Positions 1 through 12,311 of a stretch of DNA of 64,000 bases are shown here, in pieces. Origin of the DNA: Acanthaster planci (lineage: Eukaryota > Echinodermata > Asteroidea > Valvatida > Acanthasteridae); assembly GCF_001949145.1 (NCBI RefSeq), contig NW_019091364.1, positions 2,367,834 to 2,431,833 of the forward strand. Reading direction: 5' to 3'. The notes below the pieces were generated by a model that did not search any database, was not told the DNA's origin, and was given only the letters and a program-made list of their open reading frames with translations. The position numbers and the translations under genes were made by a program. Position 1 is the first letter of the stretch, and the number at the start of each line of letters is the position of its first letter.

Positions 1-142
1 CACAACGATGCGGTAGCGGCAGTCCTCCGTAGCAAAGGGGTTAACAAATCCCCATCCAAAAATTTTGATAACAGAGAAATCCTGTTTATCTCTCTCCCCC
101 CAAAAAGAGAAGAAAACGAAAGCTAAGAAATGAGGAACTCAC

Positions 143-949
143 AACGATGATTCTCATCCTTGAATCCAAATGGCAGCTCATAAAATGACAAATTCCCAAT
201 GCTGTCCCCGTCCAACTTGTCTAAGAACAACTTGACGTTCGGTTTAAACCTTTCCCGGAACCACTGTGAGTACTTGGGTAAGGATGCTATACTTCGTGGA
301 CATTTCTGGGGGGAAAAAAGGACGTTGGAAAATCATGTCAGAGGATTTTGCCAGATGTTCTGAAACTCTCATCACGCAACTGAAGAAAGAATTTTTCAAA
401 TGTACCCGCAAAATACGCTTTTTCTCCGAAGTTTATAAAAGTCAACTTTTTTCAAATTTTCAACAAAAACAAATGAAGGGATCATTTTCATGGTAAATTT
501 TTTTTTAAGCACCAAACATGCTTCACACAAGAACCATGCGCGGAGACGGCAAACGTTTTGGGACTGGTTTACCACCCCTGTCTAAATATATGAATTCCGT
601 TGCTAACCGACGGTTCATAGAAGTCAACCATGCTGTTGTTTTCGGTCAAATTGGTTTCACCAGTTACAGCGTATGATGGCACTTTTGTTCGGACAGTGTT
701 GCCGGCACGTCGGGTGGGCGATACAGCAAAGTCGTACTCCAACAGGTACTGAAGATGGGCCTGCACCCAATACTTCTGCGTCAGAACGACGACGATGAAA
801 CTCGCCAGCAACACCGTAACCACAGTTCTCTTCCGGCTTCGCAGGTGGGACGCGACCACCACCACGAGTCGACATGGCAGACACCGAGTCACCTTCATAG
901 TTCTCATTTTTACCCATGAATCCCTACTCGCACTGAATCCCCGTCGCAA
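143..949 (-). CDS. Sialyltransferase (ST6GALNAC-like) gene A, 5' part only
   Basis: Two coding exons of a Golgi type II sialyltransferase whose remaining exons lie left of the window. Exon 1 (949 to 608) encodes a basic cytoplasmic tail, a membrane anchor around VTVLLASFIVVVLTQ, and a luminal stem; it ends in phase 0 at YEPS before a GTTAGC donor. Exon 2 (305 to 143) starts after a CAG acceptor with KCPRSIASLPKYSQWFRERF and ends near LPFGFKDENHR in phase 1 before GTGAGT. Both exons match gene B (5708-12311) in boundary phase and in sequence (YEPS versus YKPS; CPRSIASLPKYSQWFRERF versus [19 protein letters not shown]), so the two are tandem paralogues. No sialylmotif is visible because those exons are outside the window, and bases 1-142 hold no exon I can join in frame. 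The start codon could also be one of the internal Met codons before the anchor. Confidence 0.8.
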
Positions 950-1312
950 ACCTCAACACGCTGGAAACGAAAAAATACAGAGAAAAAAAAAACTTTTACC
1001 ACAGCTGCTGCGGTTGGCATGACATCTGCCCATACATGTACACCATGTTGAGAGCAAGCAGAACACACCATGACAATCTTTCACTTTCATTACAAAGATG
1101 AACAAAGAAATTGACTGGGGCAGGATTGGAACCTCCGACCTACGGAACTTTAATAAACCACAAAAAATCCCCTGAATCCATCTAATGTCTTAAACAGTTT
1201 TTCCTTGTGGTATTTTCTCACTGCATTTCTGCCTGTCCCGATTATATTTCCTTTAATTTGAAGTTTGGCCCCAAAAAAGTTTACGAAAAAATATTTTTCA
1301 GAATTCCCAAAC

Positions 1313-1480
1313 CTTTTCTAAGTAAACAACTTGGCATTTTGCCTTCCTAAATTTAACTTTTCTGTCGTGTGTCTGTAAATTCTGGACTTTCTGCTTTCTG
1401 AGGGCTAATGGGAGTATTATGGATCACTGTTAGGAATAATTACTGGCGCTCGTATGGAACTCTTCTGTTTATTTGTCAGA
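1313..1480. repeat. Dispersed repeat, copy 1
   Basis: Shares collinear blocks with 35575-35725: TTTTCTAARTAAAC, an AACTTTTCTG block, TTTCTGCTTTCTGA / TTTTGCTTTCTGAT, and AGGAATAATTACTGGCG followed by GGAACTCTT / GGGACTCTT. The order is preserved and the copies are diverged, as expected for old copies of one interspersed element. Family unknown. Confidence 0.6.
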
Positions 1481-2300
1481 ATGTTAAACGTAGAAGCTTG
1501 TTCTCACCACGAAACGTCACAAAGCGCTCCTGATGTCAGAGCTCCGTCTTCCAATCGCTAATATTCTTTGTAATAAAATTAAAAATGCCAATTTTTAGTA
1601 TTAAGGCCTAATTTTGCACGATGCCTTTGGACTACCCCCATGGGGCAGGTTGGCCTACCTGTACATGCTTTGTATTGAGAAAAACACCCGTGCAGTAGCG
1701 ATAAGGTTATATCGGTGTTGTAGGGGGCATAGCCTACTTACGTACATGCATGACACGTAGGTTGGTCGGGGCCTAGTACGTGCCTGCCATGAGCTGTTGG
1801 CCAGTTGGCCGCGACGCATACTCATTCATCGTACTCACCATAGGCCTGCGCGCTTCACATCTGATTTTTACAACTTAAGACAGAAAGCAGACTTACTGTT
1901 TTTCTTTGTGGCCATGAAGTAATCTATTGTTCAAAAGAGCAGCTGAATCAATCATTTGGCCAACTCGGATTTCCGCACCGTGTGAAAAAAGGAAGGAATG
2001 CAATGTAAAGTAGCACGACTTCATCAATCCTCGAAACGGCGCCATCTGTTGACGAACATAAGAACATGGTCCGAGTACCGGCTGGCTAATAATGAACAAT
2101 AACGCCTATATGGAAGCGGCAATCGTGAGGCCTTTTATTTTTAATACAAACATTTGTTTCGCATTTCCTTATGAGATTTCCTTCCAACTGTTTTAGTGGA
2201 TGGAAAACAACAATGTAACACAACTTTCAAAATCACAAATAAACTAACGTCACATCAATACTTAGGGTGAGAAAAAATGGTCATTTTCAAGTTCAAACTA

Positions 2301-2734
2301 TTGCTTTTATTCATGTTATCGTCATATATACTTGCACTTCAGAGAGAATTCACAATAAAAGGATGCCTACGATATCATTACATAAATATATTACACATAC
2401 AAAACTCTGGACTCGTCAAAGATATTTACGCTGCAAACGGCACAGAAGTAGGACAAATAGATTGGTGAGAAAATATACAAGGAACTTAACTGTTCACTTG
2501 ACTCCTTGAACATTTGCTTTTGCTTTTATTCATGTTATCGTCATATATACTTGCACTTCAGAGAGAATTCACAATAAAAGGATGCCTACGATATCATTAC
2601 ATAAATATATTACATATACAAAACTCTGGACTCGTCAACGATATTTACGCTGCAAACAGCACAGAAGTAGGACAAATAGATTGGTGAGAAAATATACAAG
2701 GAACTTAACTGTTCACTTGACTCCTTGAACATTT
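2301..2734. repeat. 219 bp tandem duplication, two copies
   Basis: Copy 1 (2301-2519) and copy 2 (2520-2734) begin with TTGCTTTTATTCATG and end with CTCCTTGAACATTT. Reading them side by side I find only about three substitutions (ACACATAC/ACATATAC, GTCAAAG/GTCAACG, AACGGCAC/AACAGCAC), so the duplication is recent or kept similar by conversion. No gene is recognised in the unit. Confidence 0.9.
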
Positions 2735-5100
2735 AAGTAGCACTTGGCTTTTACAGTGTGCCAAGATTGAACAAGACTTGTTTGAAATTTAAGGAATAGC
2801 TTAGAACATGGTTTTCCCAGAAAACTGTCACAATTTAGAGGTTCTTGGTAATTTAGATCTGACACTTCTACTTGCCTTGTCATTTTTTCGTTCTTCACAT
2901 CCGTCACAGGAATTGGCCAATACGGGATTTCCTTTGAGTTAGTCAATACCCACAAAAAGGTAATTATTTCAAGTAAAGAACCGTGCAAAGTTCTCGATCT
3001 CAAACCAACCCACCGAACAACACAGAGTCAACATCTGATTGTACACTTTCAGGCACTTCAAATCATGATAACAGGTTTACAAATTGACTCAAACATTTTA
3101 ACCCTGTAAATATAACCAATACAACTGTGTATTGGCAGTACAACTTCAGATGTTTACATAGGCATTTCTCAGTCTTAAATGATGCCCGCTACTTTCCAAC
3201 AAACCCTGGTGCAATCTTGCCCAAACTAACCAGCAAAGTTGATTGCAGTTTCCTTGCCATACTGAAAAGCTGATTTTATTAATTGTGAGTTTTGTGTACA
3301 TATTTTCAGGTGATTTTAGTGTTTTCATATTTGGTGACATTTTAGGAGACCCTCTCAACAGTGACTGGGTTTGCTTTTAGGTCATCCAGGGGTGTCAGCA
3401 AATGTTGCGTAAGCCTCTTGACTTTGTACCCTGTGTCTATATTCCCTGAGAAATAATAAATGAAGTGAAACCCTAACTATCACTGATCTTGTTGGAACCT
3501 GTCAGTTGCAAACCCTAACATATCCAAATACAGATCTGTAAACAACAGCTAAATAGGCACCGTTAGCGTAGTCGGGGGGGGGGTCTGGGGGTGCAGCGCT
3601 GCAGAATGCAATGGGCCGGAGATTTCGGAGATTTTAAAAGCAAAATCTGGACGTTATAATACACAATTAGGGTGACCACCAGCACGATGACTGCATACCA
3701 GCAACTACTTTCAACTGGTGCCCGGCCCATGTTTTGCTTAGTGCATTAATCTCAATAATTTGCTTGGCAATTTCTCCTGCTTACCAGGTTTCCTGGGTTG
3801 AGGTTACAGTAAATTGAAATGTGTACCCATAAACAAGTATTTGAAGACTTAATCACAAACACTAGAACCAGTATGGCCTACGGTTAAATCTGACTACAAT
3901 AAACGTGCATAAATATAAATAATTAGTATTTGTTGAATTTCAATGTAAGGTGGGTTCACTTCCAAACAACCACGCAATACCTGTGATGCAAGATCAGATT
4001 TCACGAATGATTACTGGAAAAACAAATATTTCAAGCTCTGACCCACTTGGGCAAAATTGAATACTCAATCCTGATTGGTGGGTCAACAATTTGGGACTGC
4101 TTTGTCAGATATGAGACTGCAGGAAAGCAGTCCCTGAAGAATACAGCTAGTCTTTGTCAAACGTCCATCCAAACAGAAAAATATCAACTGTGGTAAGTAT
4201 TCTCTTTGCTTCTGCTCTAATACAAGTTTCTAGTCGGTCTGAATCCGATTCTGTGGGTTTTACTCGGAATATTCCTCTGGGGTTTTCCTCCCACATCTCA
4301 GCGTAACTGCTTCTCATTGTCTCCTCTCTACAGGTGTCTTCAGGGCTTGTGAGATTACAGTGCCTATCAAAGGACTTTTGAGGAATCCCTGGTGTCATTT
4401 CCAGCCATGATTAATGATAACAAATATTATTTCTATCACGGTAACATTTTCGCCTACTGTTTTAGTCACTACTTAGTCAATTTTTAATTGTACCAAATCA
4501 TAAATCGTTTGATATACTTTCTTAGCAATTGTCACCATGTTCTACATAAAAATAAAAAACAAGTATAAAACAGTTTTATATTCTGTATACATGTACATGT
4601 ACTCTGTTCTTTCCACAAAATAAGAGAGTAACATTTGGACCCTGATTACGTTGAATGCAAAGTGCATATAATGAATATTTGAAAAATAAAAACGCACACA
4701 AATAATAAACATTTCCTTTGGTAGCAGATATACAAAAAAGGGTGGTCAATCTATACAGATATGAAAGTATGTACATTATATGTCCAGCAGGTTACGCGCG
4801 GTGAACTTCAATATTGAATTGTCGGTAACACAAAGCAGAAAGAGTCACTCCAAAAACTGTTCACCCTAGGTAGAAAATAAGTACAACTTTTGACTGAGGC
4901 GAAGTTTGAACCTCCGACCACCAAATATTTTACCTCTGACCTGCCGGGAGAGCTATCAATGAAAACTGTCAAGAATACACGGAAAAACAGGCAAAGTAGA
5001 TTTTTTTTTTGGTCCAAAAATTCGAACACCAATTTACAGCGTGATATCACTTCCAGACACCTACTTTGTGCAAATCAGCATGTGCCGTCTGGCAACGTCG

Positions 5101-5160
5101 TCAAGTGCCACGTGTTTGGTCAAAATGGCAACATCTTCAAGTGCCACGTGTTTGGTCAAA
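5101..5160. repeat. 36 bp tandem unit, each with a CACGTG E-box
   Basis: TCAAGTGCCACGTGTTTGG occurs at 5101 and again at 5137, followed both times by TCAAAAT. Each unit has a palindromic CACGTG. It lies upstream of no recognised start, so a regulatory role is not supported. Confidence 0.6.
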
Positions 5161-5473
5161 ATCAGACATAGTTTTCTTTGAAGAGCACCTCAAAGGCAAA
5201 CATGTTTTCTCTCATTTTATCTGTTCAAATAAATGTGGAAACCTCCAAATCCAACGCATTGTCATTTGTCTTCAGACCTCGACTCTAACAAGCTAAAAAG
5301 GGCTTTGTGGGGGGGTCCTGCCAAGATGCGAATTCTGAATGTAGATTGCGTCATTCTGAGAAAACGAGGGGAACCCTCACCCTGTATTCGTAAAGGATAA
5401 ACCTTTGTGCTTGTAGCCAATTTGTAAGTATTGTTTATATAAAGATGTTCTTCCTTGACAGCGACTGTGTGAA

Positions 5474-5479
5474 TTTATT
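5474..5479 (-). terminator. Candidate polyadenylation signal of sialyltransferase gene B
   Basis: The minus strand reads AATAAA here, about 230 bases past the stop codon of gene B. It is the first canonical hexamer I noticed downstream. No transcript evidence is available. Confidence 0.4.
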
Positions 5480-5707
5480 TGGGTTAAAAAGAGACTCATC
5501 TCGGGCAAAATGATGCCAGTTTCAAGGTAATGATAGCACAGGTTTTCCCTTATTGTATGCCCATCTGGCTTTGACCAATCACATTGAATGTCTACAAGAT
5601 ACCTCAGTTCAAGCTAAACGATGCTTGACTACCTGCATGTATTCTGCCGTCCATCGTACGAGATCGTTTACCCGTAGTCCTCAACTTGCGGTGCCTTGAG
5701 TGGCCTT

Positions 5708-8700
5708 TCACAAGTCTCTCTTGAACAGCCTGAGGGCGCCCTCCTCGTGCAGTTTGCGCCAGAGCTCGCGCTCGTTGTCCACGTCGTGCAGTGCCGTGCC
5801 CCAGTCGGTGTGCGACTGGAAGGTCCGGTCGTAGTAGTGCAAGGTGAAGCGGGGGTCATAGCCAAAGCCGTAGATGTCCACCTCGTCGCAGAGATGCAGG
5901 GCCAGGAAGACGACGATGGCTCCTGTGGGTGCGAGGAACAATCTGGCTATATGAAAGATGCCACGGACATGGGCTTGTCAGGAATTTTTTTTGGGGGGGG
6001 GGGGCACTCATTAGCAGTATTAACTGACAAACCATGAATGGGGTATGGGGATAAATTCCGAGGTATTTTCAAGCAAATGGCTTATCTTCTCCCCTTTCCC
6101 CCTCTCCTTTTGTTTTTCATTTTTATCTTTCGCCCTCGTTTGTTTTTCAACATGATTGATGTTGTTATTGAGATCTCTCAAGGTAGACCTCAGCGCATTT
6201 TATCAATTAGTTACTTATAAATTTGAGAAAACTTACTAGGCCACAGAGCGTGAACTGTGATTGAGGAATAACGATGCACGTGTTTTGAGTAAGCACACAA
6301 CTTTTTGCTGAAATGTGGTTTCTACAAGTGAAAATCTCACCGCGACCTTATCAAAATCTCTTCAAGACCACTTCTAGATCAATTTCTCATTTGAAATACT
6401 GATATGTAAGACAAAACTGCTGCAAACTGCTTGCCGACTACAGTGTCCTAAGATACAAATCACAAAATATGGAGGGTCTGATGTTTCGAACCTAGCAAAA
6501 TCAAAGGCCTTTTGCTTTTGAGAAAGTTTCTGCTAGGATTGAAACCTCACGCCCTCCATATTTTGTGAAATACGGATATTTTAAATTTTACATAGACATC
6601 AAAGAATCCACGTTGTTTTCGGTGTCAGAATCAATTTACTGGGATCTTTTTGTCTTGCACAGGGACACTGACTAAAATCGCACATTCCTTTATGCAAGAG
6701 GTTAAATACAGGTTCGGAAAGGTTTCCCCTACAACACTGAATGTGGTTTTTAAAGAAAGAAGGAAACATTCAGAGTATGGGATACCTGTGCACTCCTGTC
6801 CTGCGCCACAGAATTCCAATCAATTAACAGCAGACTGTGACCAACTTATTTTGCGACATAGGCTCTAACAGCCTCGCACAGCCTCAAAGATTTTTTTCTA
6901 CGGAGTACCTGTTGTCGGCCGGACGGCTTTGTTGTCCAAGTACCTTGTGAAGACGTAACGGAAGAAGTCCGGATGGATGATCTTCAGCTTTCGCTTGTCG
7001 ATATTTGGCTTTCTCAGATGACTGGATCGACAAAAGGATGGGAAAAAGACAGAGTAGATGGTAAGATTCCTTTCCAGTGCAATACAGTTCAAACCAGCAC
7101 TTCTCCTTCTGATGACCTAATTAGAAACGTCCCTTTGTTTAGTCACTGGCTTCAAGGCTCAGTCAATTTGAATAACTGAATATTCAAATACAAGACCCTC
7201 TGACCTCAACCAAAGAAACCACCTATACAGTGTACATGTTTTTTACAAGAAGCAACATGGACATAATTTCAAAAAAAAGTCAAAAAGGGAAACTTAAAGG
7301 AAAAGTAATTTTCGGCCTTACCGTTGGGCATATGCCTTCATATCCGTATTATGCTTTGAAAATTATTTTGCTTCCAAATAATTCAATTTCTCCTGTTTTT
7401 ATTTCGTTGATTTTCACTTCCAAATATCTGATTTTGAAAATATCTACATATTGGTATATTTGATAACTTATCAAATATTTGAAAAATCAGCACAGACCTA
7501 ATAGGCTCAATTTTCCTTGGCAACAGAACAGCATCCAAACAACTTCTACTGACTTACTATAATCTCCCTCTACTGAAATATCTAGGGGGATCGTCGTTGT
7601 TCAGCATGTTGATTGCATAGTCCAGGTCGTATGCTTTGAACATGGCATAAAAGAATGTAGCATTCTACGGAGAAGACAAAACAAGAGTCAGAATAACTTC
7701 CTGAGTAATACTGAGCCGTAAATGATTGCTATGGGAAAGTTATTCATGGAAACAACTTTATTTGCAGAAATATTGCATTTTGACACGACTTCCTAGGTTA
7801 AGTTTAATAGTCAGAGTGAACAGTTATTTCAAACTATTTTTAGACAACATTGGAAAAGTTGTTTCAGTCATTTCGTTGCTCTCAAGGTTTTTAAAATAAA
7901 CAGACCTTTACTGGAACAACATGAAGAAACAGGTAGTGTCTAGGATGCAAACCAAACCAAACCAAACCGATCCAAACCAAACCAAACCAAACCAAACCGA
8001 TCCAAACCAAACCAAACCGATCCAAACCAAACCAAACCAAACCAAACAAAAAGCTCTTGCGTTTGTCCCTGTCAATATAAATCCCCGTTCTAACAAACAG
8101 GGCAGGTTTCTCATTACCATGAAGACCAGGGAGCAAAGGATGGCCGACGTGCCTGACTCATGGCTGAGGATTACACTGTAATCTTCCTCTTGAAAACTAG
8201 ACACACCACAGAGCCTTATCAGTGTGGTTTTTCTTGGGGGGGTGTTAATTTCCCCTCGCGGGGGCCGTGTCCCCGTAATTACCTTATCCTCTACATCCTT
8301 TGCATGCATGGACTCTGGGAAGAAGGTGTAGTAGCTGGTCTTGTGCCCAACGTCCTCTGCATAGCGACCAGTGGACAAAGCGCGGTTCAGCCTATTGGAA
8401 GAGTCGGCAGACAGCTCGGGGTAATCAGCAAGGAACTTAAAAGCCAGTAATCTGTGGTTTTGCCCACTGCTCATTTTCCATCCCAAAAAAATACTCTATT
8501 CGAAGTCAACCATCAAGACAATGTACAAAGTAAAGTGTGCCTAGTGTTTCAAGCAGACTACATTCTACAAACGGACTTTTGTGTGCTGTGTGTGGACTCA
8601 TTGCATCAAGAATCCAAGATTGGAAATTTGCTGTTCCAAAACACAATTTGTTTATATCCTTTTTTACCCATGTCAATAAAATTACAAGAGGTTTGAAATG

Positions 8701-11700
8701 GCAAACTGGACTCATCAAGATTTGGATCAATATTCTCGGATGACAATTTAATTCAAAGTTGACAAATTCCTTTGTGCCACTTTTACTCGGGGGCTTAAGT
8801 TGCATGTCCATGTACCTTTAGTTCTGAAATTTTGGCTTGAAATCTAATATGGGATGCTAATAAAAATCATTCTCCTTCAAATTTGGAAAAAAACCCAGAC
8901 CTGAAACCAGTCTATGTTAGGACTTGCCTGAAAACATAATCATGGCTGTCAATTTCTGCGCCTGCCCCAGACCCATTCAGGATACCACCGCAGCCAACCA
9001 CGGCGCAGCTGAGGCAACCCTGGGGTCTGCCCTCGGCATAGAGGGGTAAGTTGGTGAAGCTGGGGTGGTTCAAAATGGTGGTCAGCTCTACAACCGAAAC
9101 AGTGACAGACACATTGTATAGATGAGGGTAAGAAGTTGGACGCTTTGGGGGACGGTAGGGTCTTGAATATAAAAGCAATGCAATTAGGGCTGCGTCAGTT
9201 CAAATAACTCACTAATCAAATATTTGACCTTCTTTTCGATCGAATATCCGAATATTTAGTCACACCAACTGGCAGATTGTTGAGGAGCAAACCAAAATCA
9301 GTTGCAATAACACACACATTTGTACATTATTATCAATAGAATAAATTCTTGTATTTAGGAGTATCTCCAGCCACGATTTAGCAAAATTCAAGAGATGAAC
9401 AAGACTTCTTGCTCTGTTGAAAATTTCTATTCCTTTTAAATTGTTTCATGAATAATTTACTTTTTCTGACGCTTTTCATTTGAATCTGCTTGAAACACGC
9501 TTCCATGGTACAATTTTTCTCATTCAAAACAAAACAAATTTTTCCTGCCTTTTCCTGAATTGTGCATTCGAAAATTCAAACTTGAAAATAATATTCGAAA
9601 ATTCGACAATCGATTGAATATTCACTTATTCGGCACAGCCCTAAATCCAATCAAAATTTGGGGGGGGGGGTTTAAGGAGTCCTTCTGCCAGAAAGGAAAT
9701 TGTTTCCGAAGTGTTTTTAATGTATGGCATTTCATGACCACCTTTTGAACTAAGGCACTGAAAAAAGTGGGAAAATACCAGCACCGTGTTGAAATGGCCG
9801 ATTTCTGTACGAGATTCATGAACGATCCTGCACTTACGAGTCTTATTGGACAGTCTGAGGCCAAACGGAAGTCTGTAGTGCAGGAGCTTGTAGTAATCAG
9901 AGTACACATCAACGTCCGTCCTCTCTAGGAGGATCTTAATGTCTGGCTGAAATCGCTCTCTGAACCAGCGGGAGTACTTGGTTATGGATGAAACTGTCTT
10001 AGGACATTCCTAAATAAAAACAACAAATGCAAAAGTCGCTTAACTTGAGGACAAAATGAGGCTATGTAAAGAGAAAACATAAACCCCCCCCCCTAAAAAA
10101 AGTCTCTGGTCAAACTGATGTTCCGGAAGTGATGCGGTGATGCGTTTTTTCCCTCTTTTCCAGGGTTGGATTGTACAGACAATTGCAGACACACTTTGTC
10201 GAGTCATGGGACTAGACCAGCTTTATTGAGATTATAAGCTGACCACCAACAACTTTGTGTCCATAAGTCTGCTTTCGTTGTTCAGCATAGATCTTGTTGG
10301 GATCCATCGCCCTGAGTAAAAGATGGAGCTACCTGCAAAAATGTTGAGGCAGTGCAGCAAAAGAGGGCGCTGTTGCAGCTCTCGCAGAGAGAAAAAAACA
10401 GAGTGAGACGGATGCTTGAAATTGACGAACGCGCTGACCCAAAACGAAAGACTTTTTGGGGGGGGGCTAATAGTTGAAGCCAATTAGAAACTAACCCTAA
10501 CCTGATTCAGGTTTTCTCTTGAGATATCCTACAAAAACTGAAATAACCCTGCTGAATCTAACAAGTTGAGCAGAGTCAAACATCTCAGAAAGAGTGCTGC
10601 ATTCCGACTTTACGACCTCCTACTTTCAAGGCACCCTTTTTAAACTTTGGCACTGTTTGTGAAACTCGAAAATCTGGGAGGCTGGACACAGATCTCTTTC
10701 TAAATTATCTCGTTCACAACTTAAGCCAACAAAAATCAAACATTTTTTGGAAATCTTGGCATGGACAGTGCTAATGAAGATGTAAAGGCCACAGGTTTAC
10801 TCTTTCATTCAAATTTTTGTCAATTTGGTTAAAAACTAATGTTAATAACCAACTCCACAATTACCCCCATAAGACAATTCAAACTAGTGCCTTACAACCA
10901 TGACATCAGGCCAAAATCTTCTCGAAAAATCCTACAGGAAGAATGCATCATTGGGCTTCTTGGGGAAGATTTGACAACATTTCTAACAAAACTTATCTCT
11001 AAAATTCAGGTGATGATTAAAGAAGTAATTCTTATAAATCATTTTGATATGAATGAGCGCAAATGAAATATTCTTTCCATCTTGATCAATATCTACCGTC
11101 TCCTGTATTATTTACGTAATCTAAAAGTTGGGCACAACCAGTTGATCTGCGCAATCGCTCCATCTCTGCACGACTGGTTGACCTTGCTGTGGAATTTATC
11201 GGTTGCCTTTTCCTTCTAATTCACTGATGTGGAAGATTATCAAACAAGGGAAGCAAAGTTGAAGATTTCATGCGGGATCGACTCAGTGATAGGGCAATGT
11301 GGTCACACTGATTGACAGATTGCGCCAACGTGAATGTCGACCACTGACTAGTAGCAAGCCTACAGGATGTTGAAGGAAAACCTAAAATCTATAGTTGGGA
11401 GGGTTCCACCTCTATGGTGGTGATGCAGATGGACCAGCCCACATACTGTGGTGTGCGATAGCATGTGCCATTCTCAGTTTGTAGGCCCATATCAGCTGCA
11501 CATGCCACCACGAATATCTATAGCTTGTTTATAAATGCAAAATTGGCATATATTTGTTTATGAATTCCATCAGCTGGGTCTTGTAAAAGCCTAGAGAAGG
11601 CTGAGGAATTTTCGGTAGAAATTTGCCAACCACGGGGCCAGCCCATCTGCAGCACCGCCGGGCCCGTTTGTTTCACACAAATCTGAATCTGGATCAGTGA

Positions 11701-12311
11701 TCCGTCGTTGGTTCACTGAGAACAAAACCCGCCTAATGGATGGATCGGACCAGCTTTGGAATCGCTTGTCAAGATCTAGATCCAAGTGAAACAAACAGGC
11801 TCGTAGTTGAGGCTGTCCCAGTTACGGCTGGGGATTGACGTTAAAGTTGGGGTGTAAGGTAACATACTGATGGTTTATAATGCGAATCTCTCATGAAGGG
11901 TACTTCATCCAGGTTCAGACTCGGCGGAAGCATTGGAGGGTTGACGTCACTGGAATCTCCGCCGAAAACGTCCACTCCAAAAAGTCTTTTCAGTTCTGCG
12001 AAACTTCCGTCGGCTTTTGTCCTTGACGAGGAGAGCTTTTTGTCACTATATCCCTGGATATTGCTATAAAAAATCCTGTCACTATTGGCATCGAAGACCG
12101 ACGATCTTGGGAGATGCTGCCGATGGGCGACCCACTTATCAAAATGGTCACCAAAGTTGGTATTGAATTTGTCACGGTGCACCACACGCGGGCTCCAAAT
12201 GACCTTGTTGAAGCCAAAGCTGACAAGAGTCAACAGAAGGTAAATCCCCACTCCAGCCCCAAGAGACACTTTCAGAGACTGGTATTTGCAGAGCATTCTT
12301 AAGATAGCCAT
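5708..12311 (-). CDS. ST6GALNAC1/2-type sialyltransferase (GT29), complete gene B
   Basis: Predicted Golgi type II enzyme transferring sialic acid from CMP-sialic acid to O-glycan GalNAc. Exons, in transcription order: 12311-11868, 10009-9838, 9087-8928, 8391-8283, 7664-7558, 7021-6909, 5922-5708. They total 1320 nt (439 aa plus stop) and all phases agree. The start ATG is preceded in frame by TGA. Residues about 14-33 form the membrane anchor. Sialylmotif L spans exons 3 and 4 ([33 protein letters not shown]). Motif S spans exons 6 and 7 ([36 protein letters not shown]). HYYD (motif III) and [10 protein letters not shown] (motif VS) follow, and the protein ends in FKRDL. Oddities: the usual GNGG of motif L reads GCGG, and intron 3 begins with GC. 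The ST6GALNAC subclass is inferred from motif similarity; acceptor specificity cannot be read. The gene faces BRCA1 head to head. Confidence 0.95.
6461..6567. repeat. Foldback (MITE-like) repeat in sialyltransferase intron 6
   Basis: The left arm begins CACAAAATATGGAGGG, and the reverse complement of the right arm begins with the same 16 bases. The arms continue imperfectly (TCTGATGTTTCGAACCTAGC versus CGTGAGGTTTCAATCCTAGC). A hairpin of about 107 bases could form. No transposase is present. Confidence 0.75.
7949..8046. repeat. Pentanucleotide (CCAAA)n minisatellite
   Basis: Runs of CCAAA units interrupted at regular intervals by CCGAT, giving a second-order repeat ACCAAACCGATCCAA. It lies in intron 4 of sialyltransferase gene B. 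The long repetitive ORFs it creates on both strands are not genes. Confidence 0.95.
9185..9643. mobile_element. Non-autonomous element with TAGGGCTG termini, hAT-like
   Basis: The left end reads TAGGGCTGCGTCAGTTCAAA and the reverse complement of the right end reads TAGGGCTGTGCCGAATAAG. The interior is AT-rich with repeated CGAATAT / CGAAAATTCG motifs and has no transposase. It sits in intron 2 of sialyltransferase gene B. A related fragment lies at 16158-16225. The hAT assignment rests only on the terminus; a clean 8 bp target duplication is not visible. Confidence 0.5.

Larger units (their letters stand above)
950..5473. other. Intergenic DNA between two tandem sialyltransferase genes
   Basis: No coding exon was recognised. 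The stretch holds tRNA-like fragments on the minus strand near 1105-1145 and 4888-4925 (B-box-like GGAGGTTC next to a CAGTCA tail), a dispersed repeat at 1313-1480, a 219 bp tandem duplication at 2301-2734 and a short 36 bp tandem at 5101-5160. Short ORFs here look like chance. Confidence 0.5.

Noticed and set aside
1-142. A third exon of sialyltransferase gene A (DCRYRIVV at the left edge)
   Set aside because: The available acceptors give a stop at the split codon with the phase of exon 2, and the conserved cysteine of motif L would be missing.
7891-8486. Long ORFs on both strands around 7.9-8.5 kb
   Set aside because: They read through the CCAAA minisatellite; only the part 8283-8391 is a real sialyltransferase exon.
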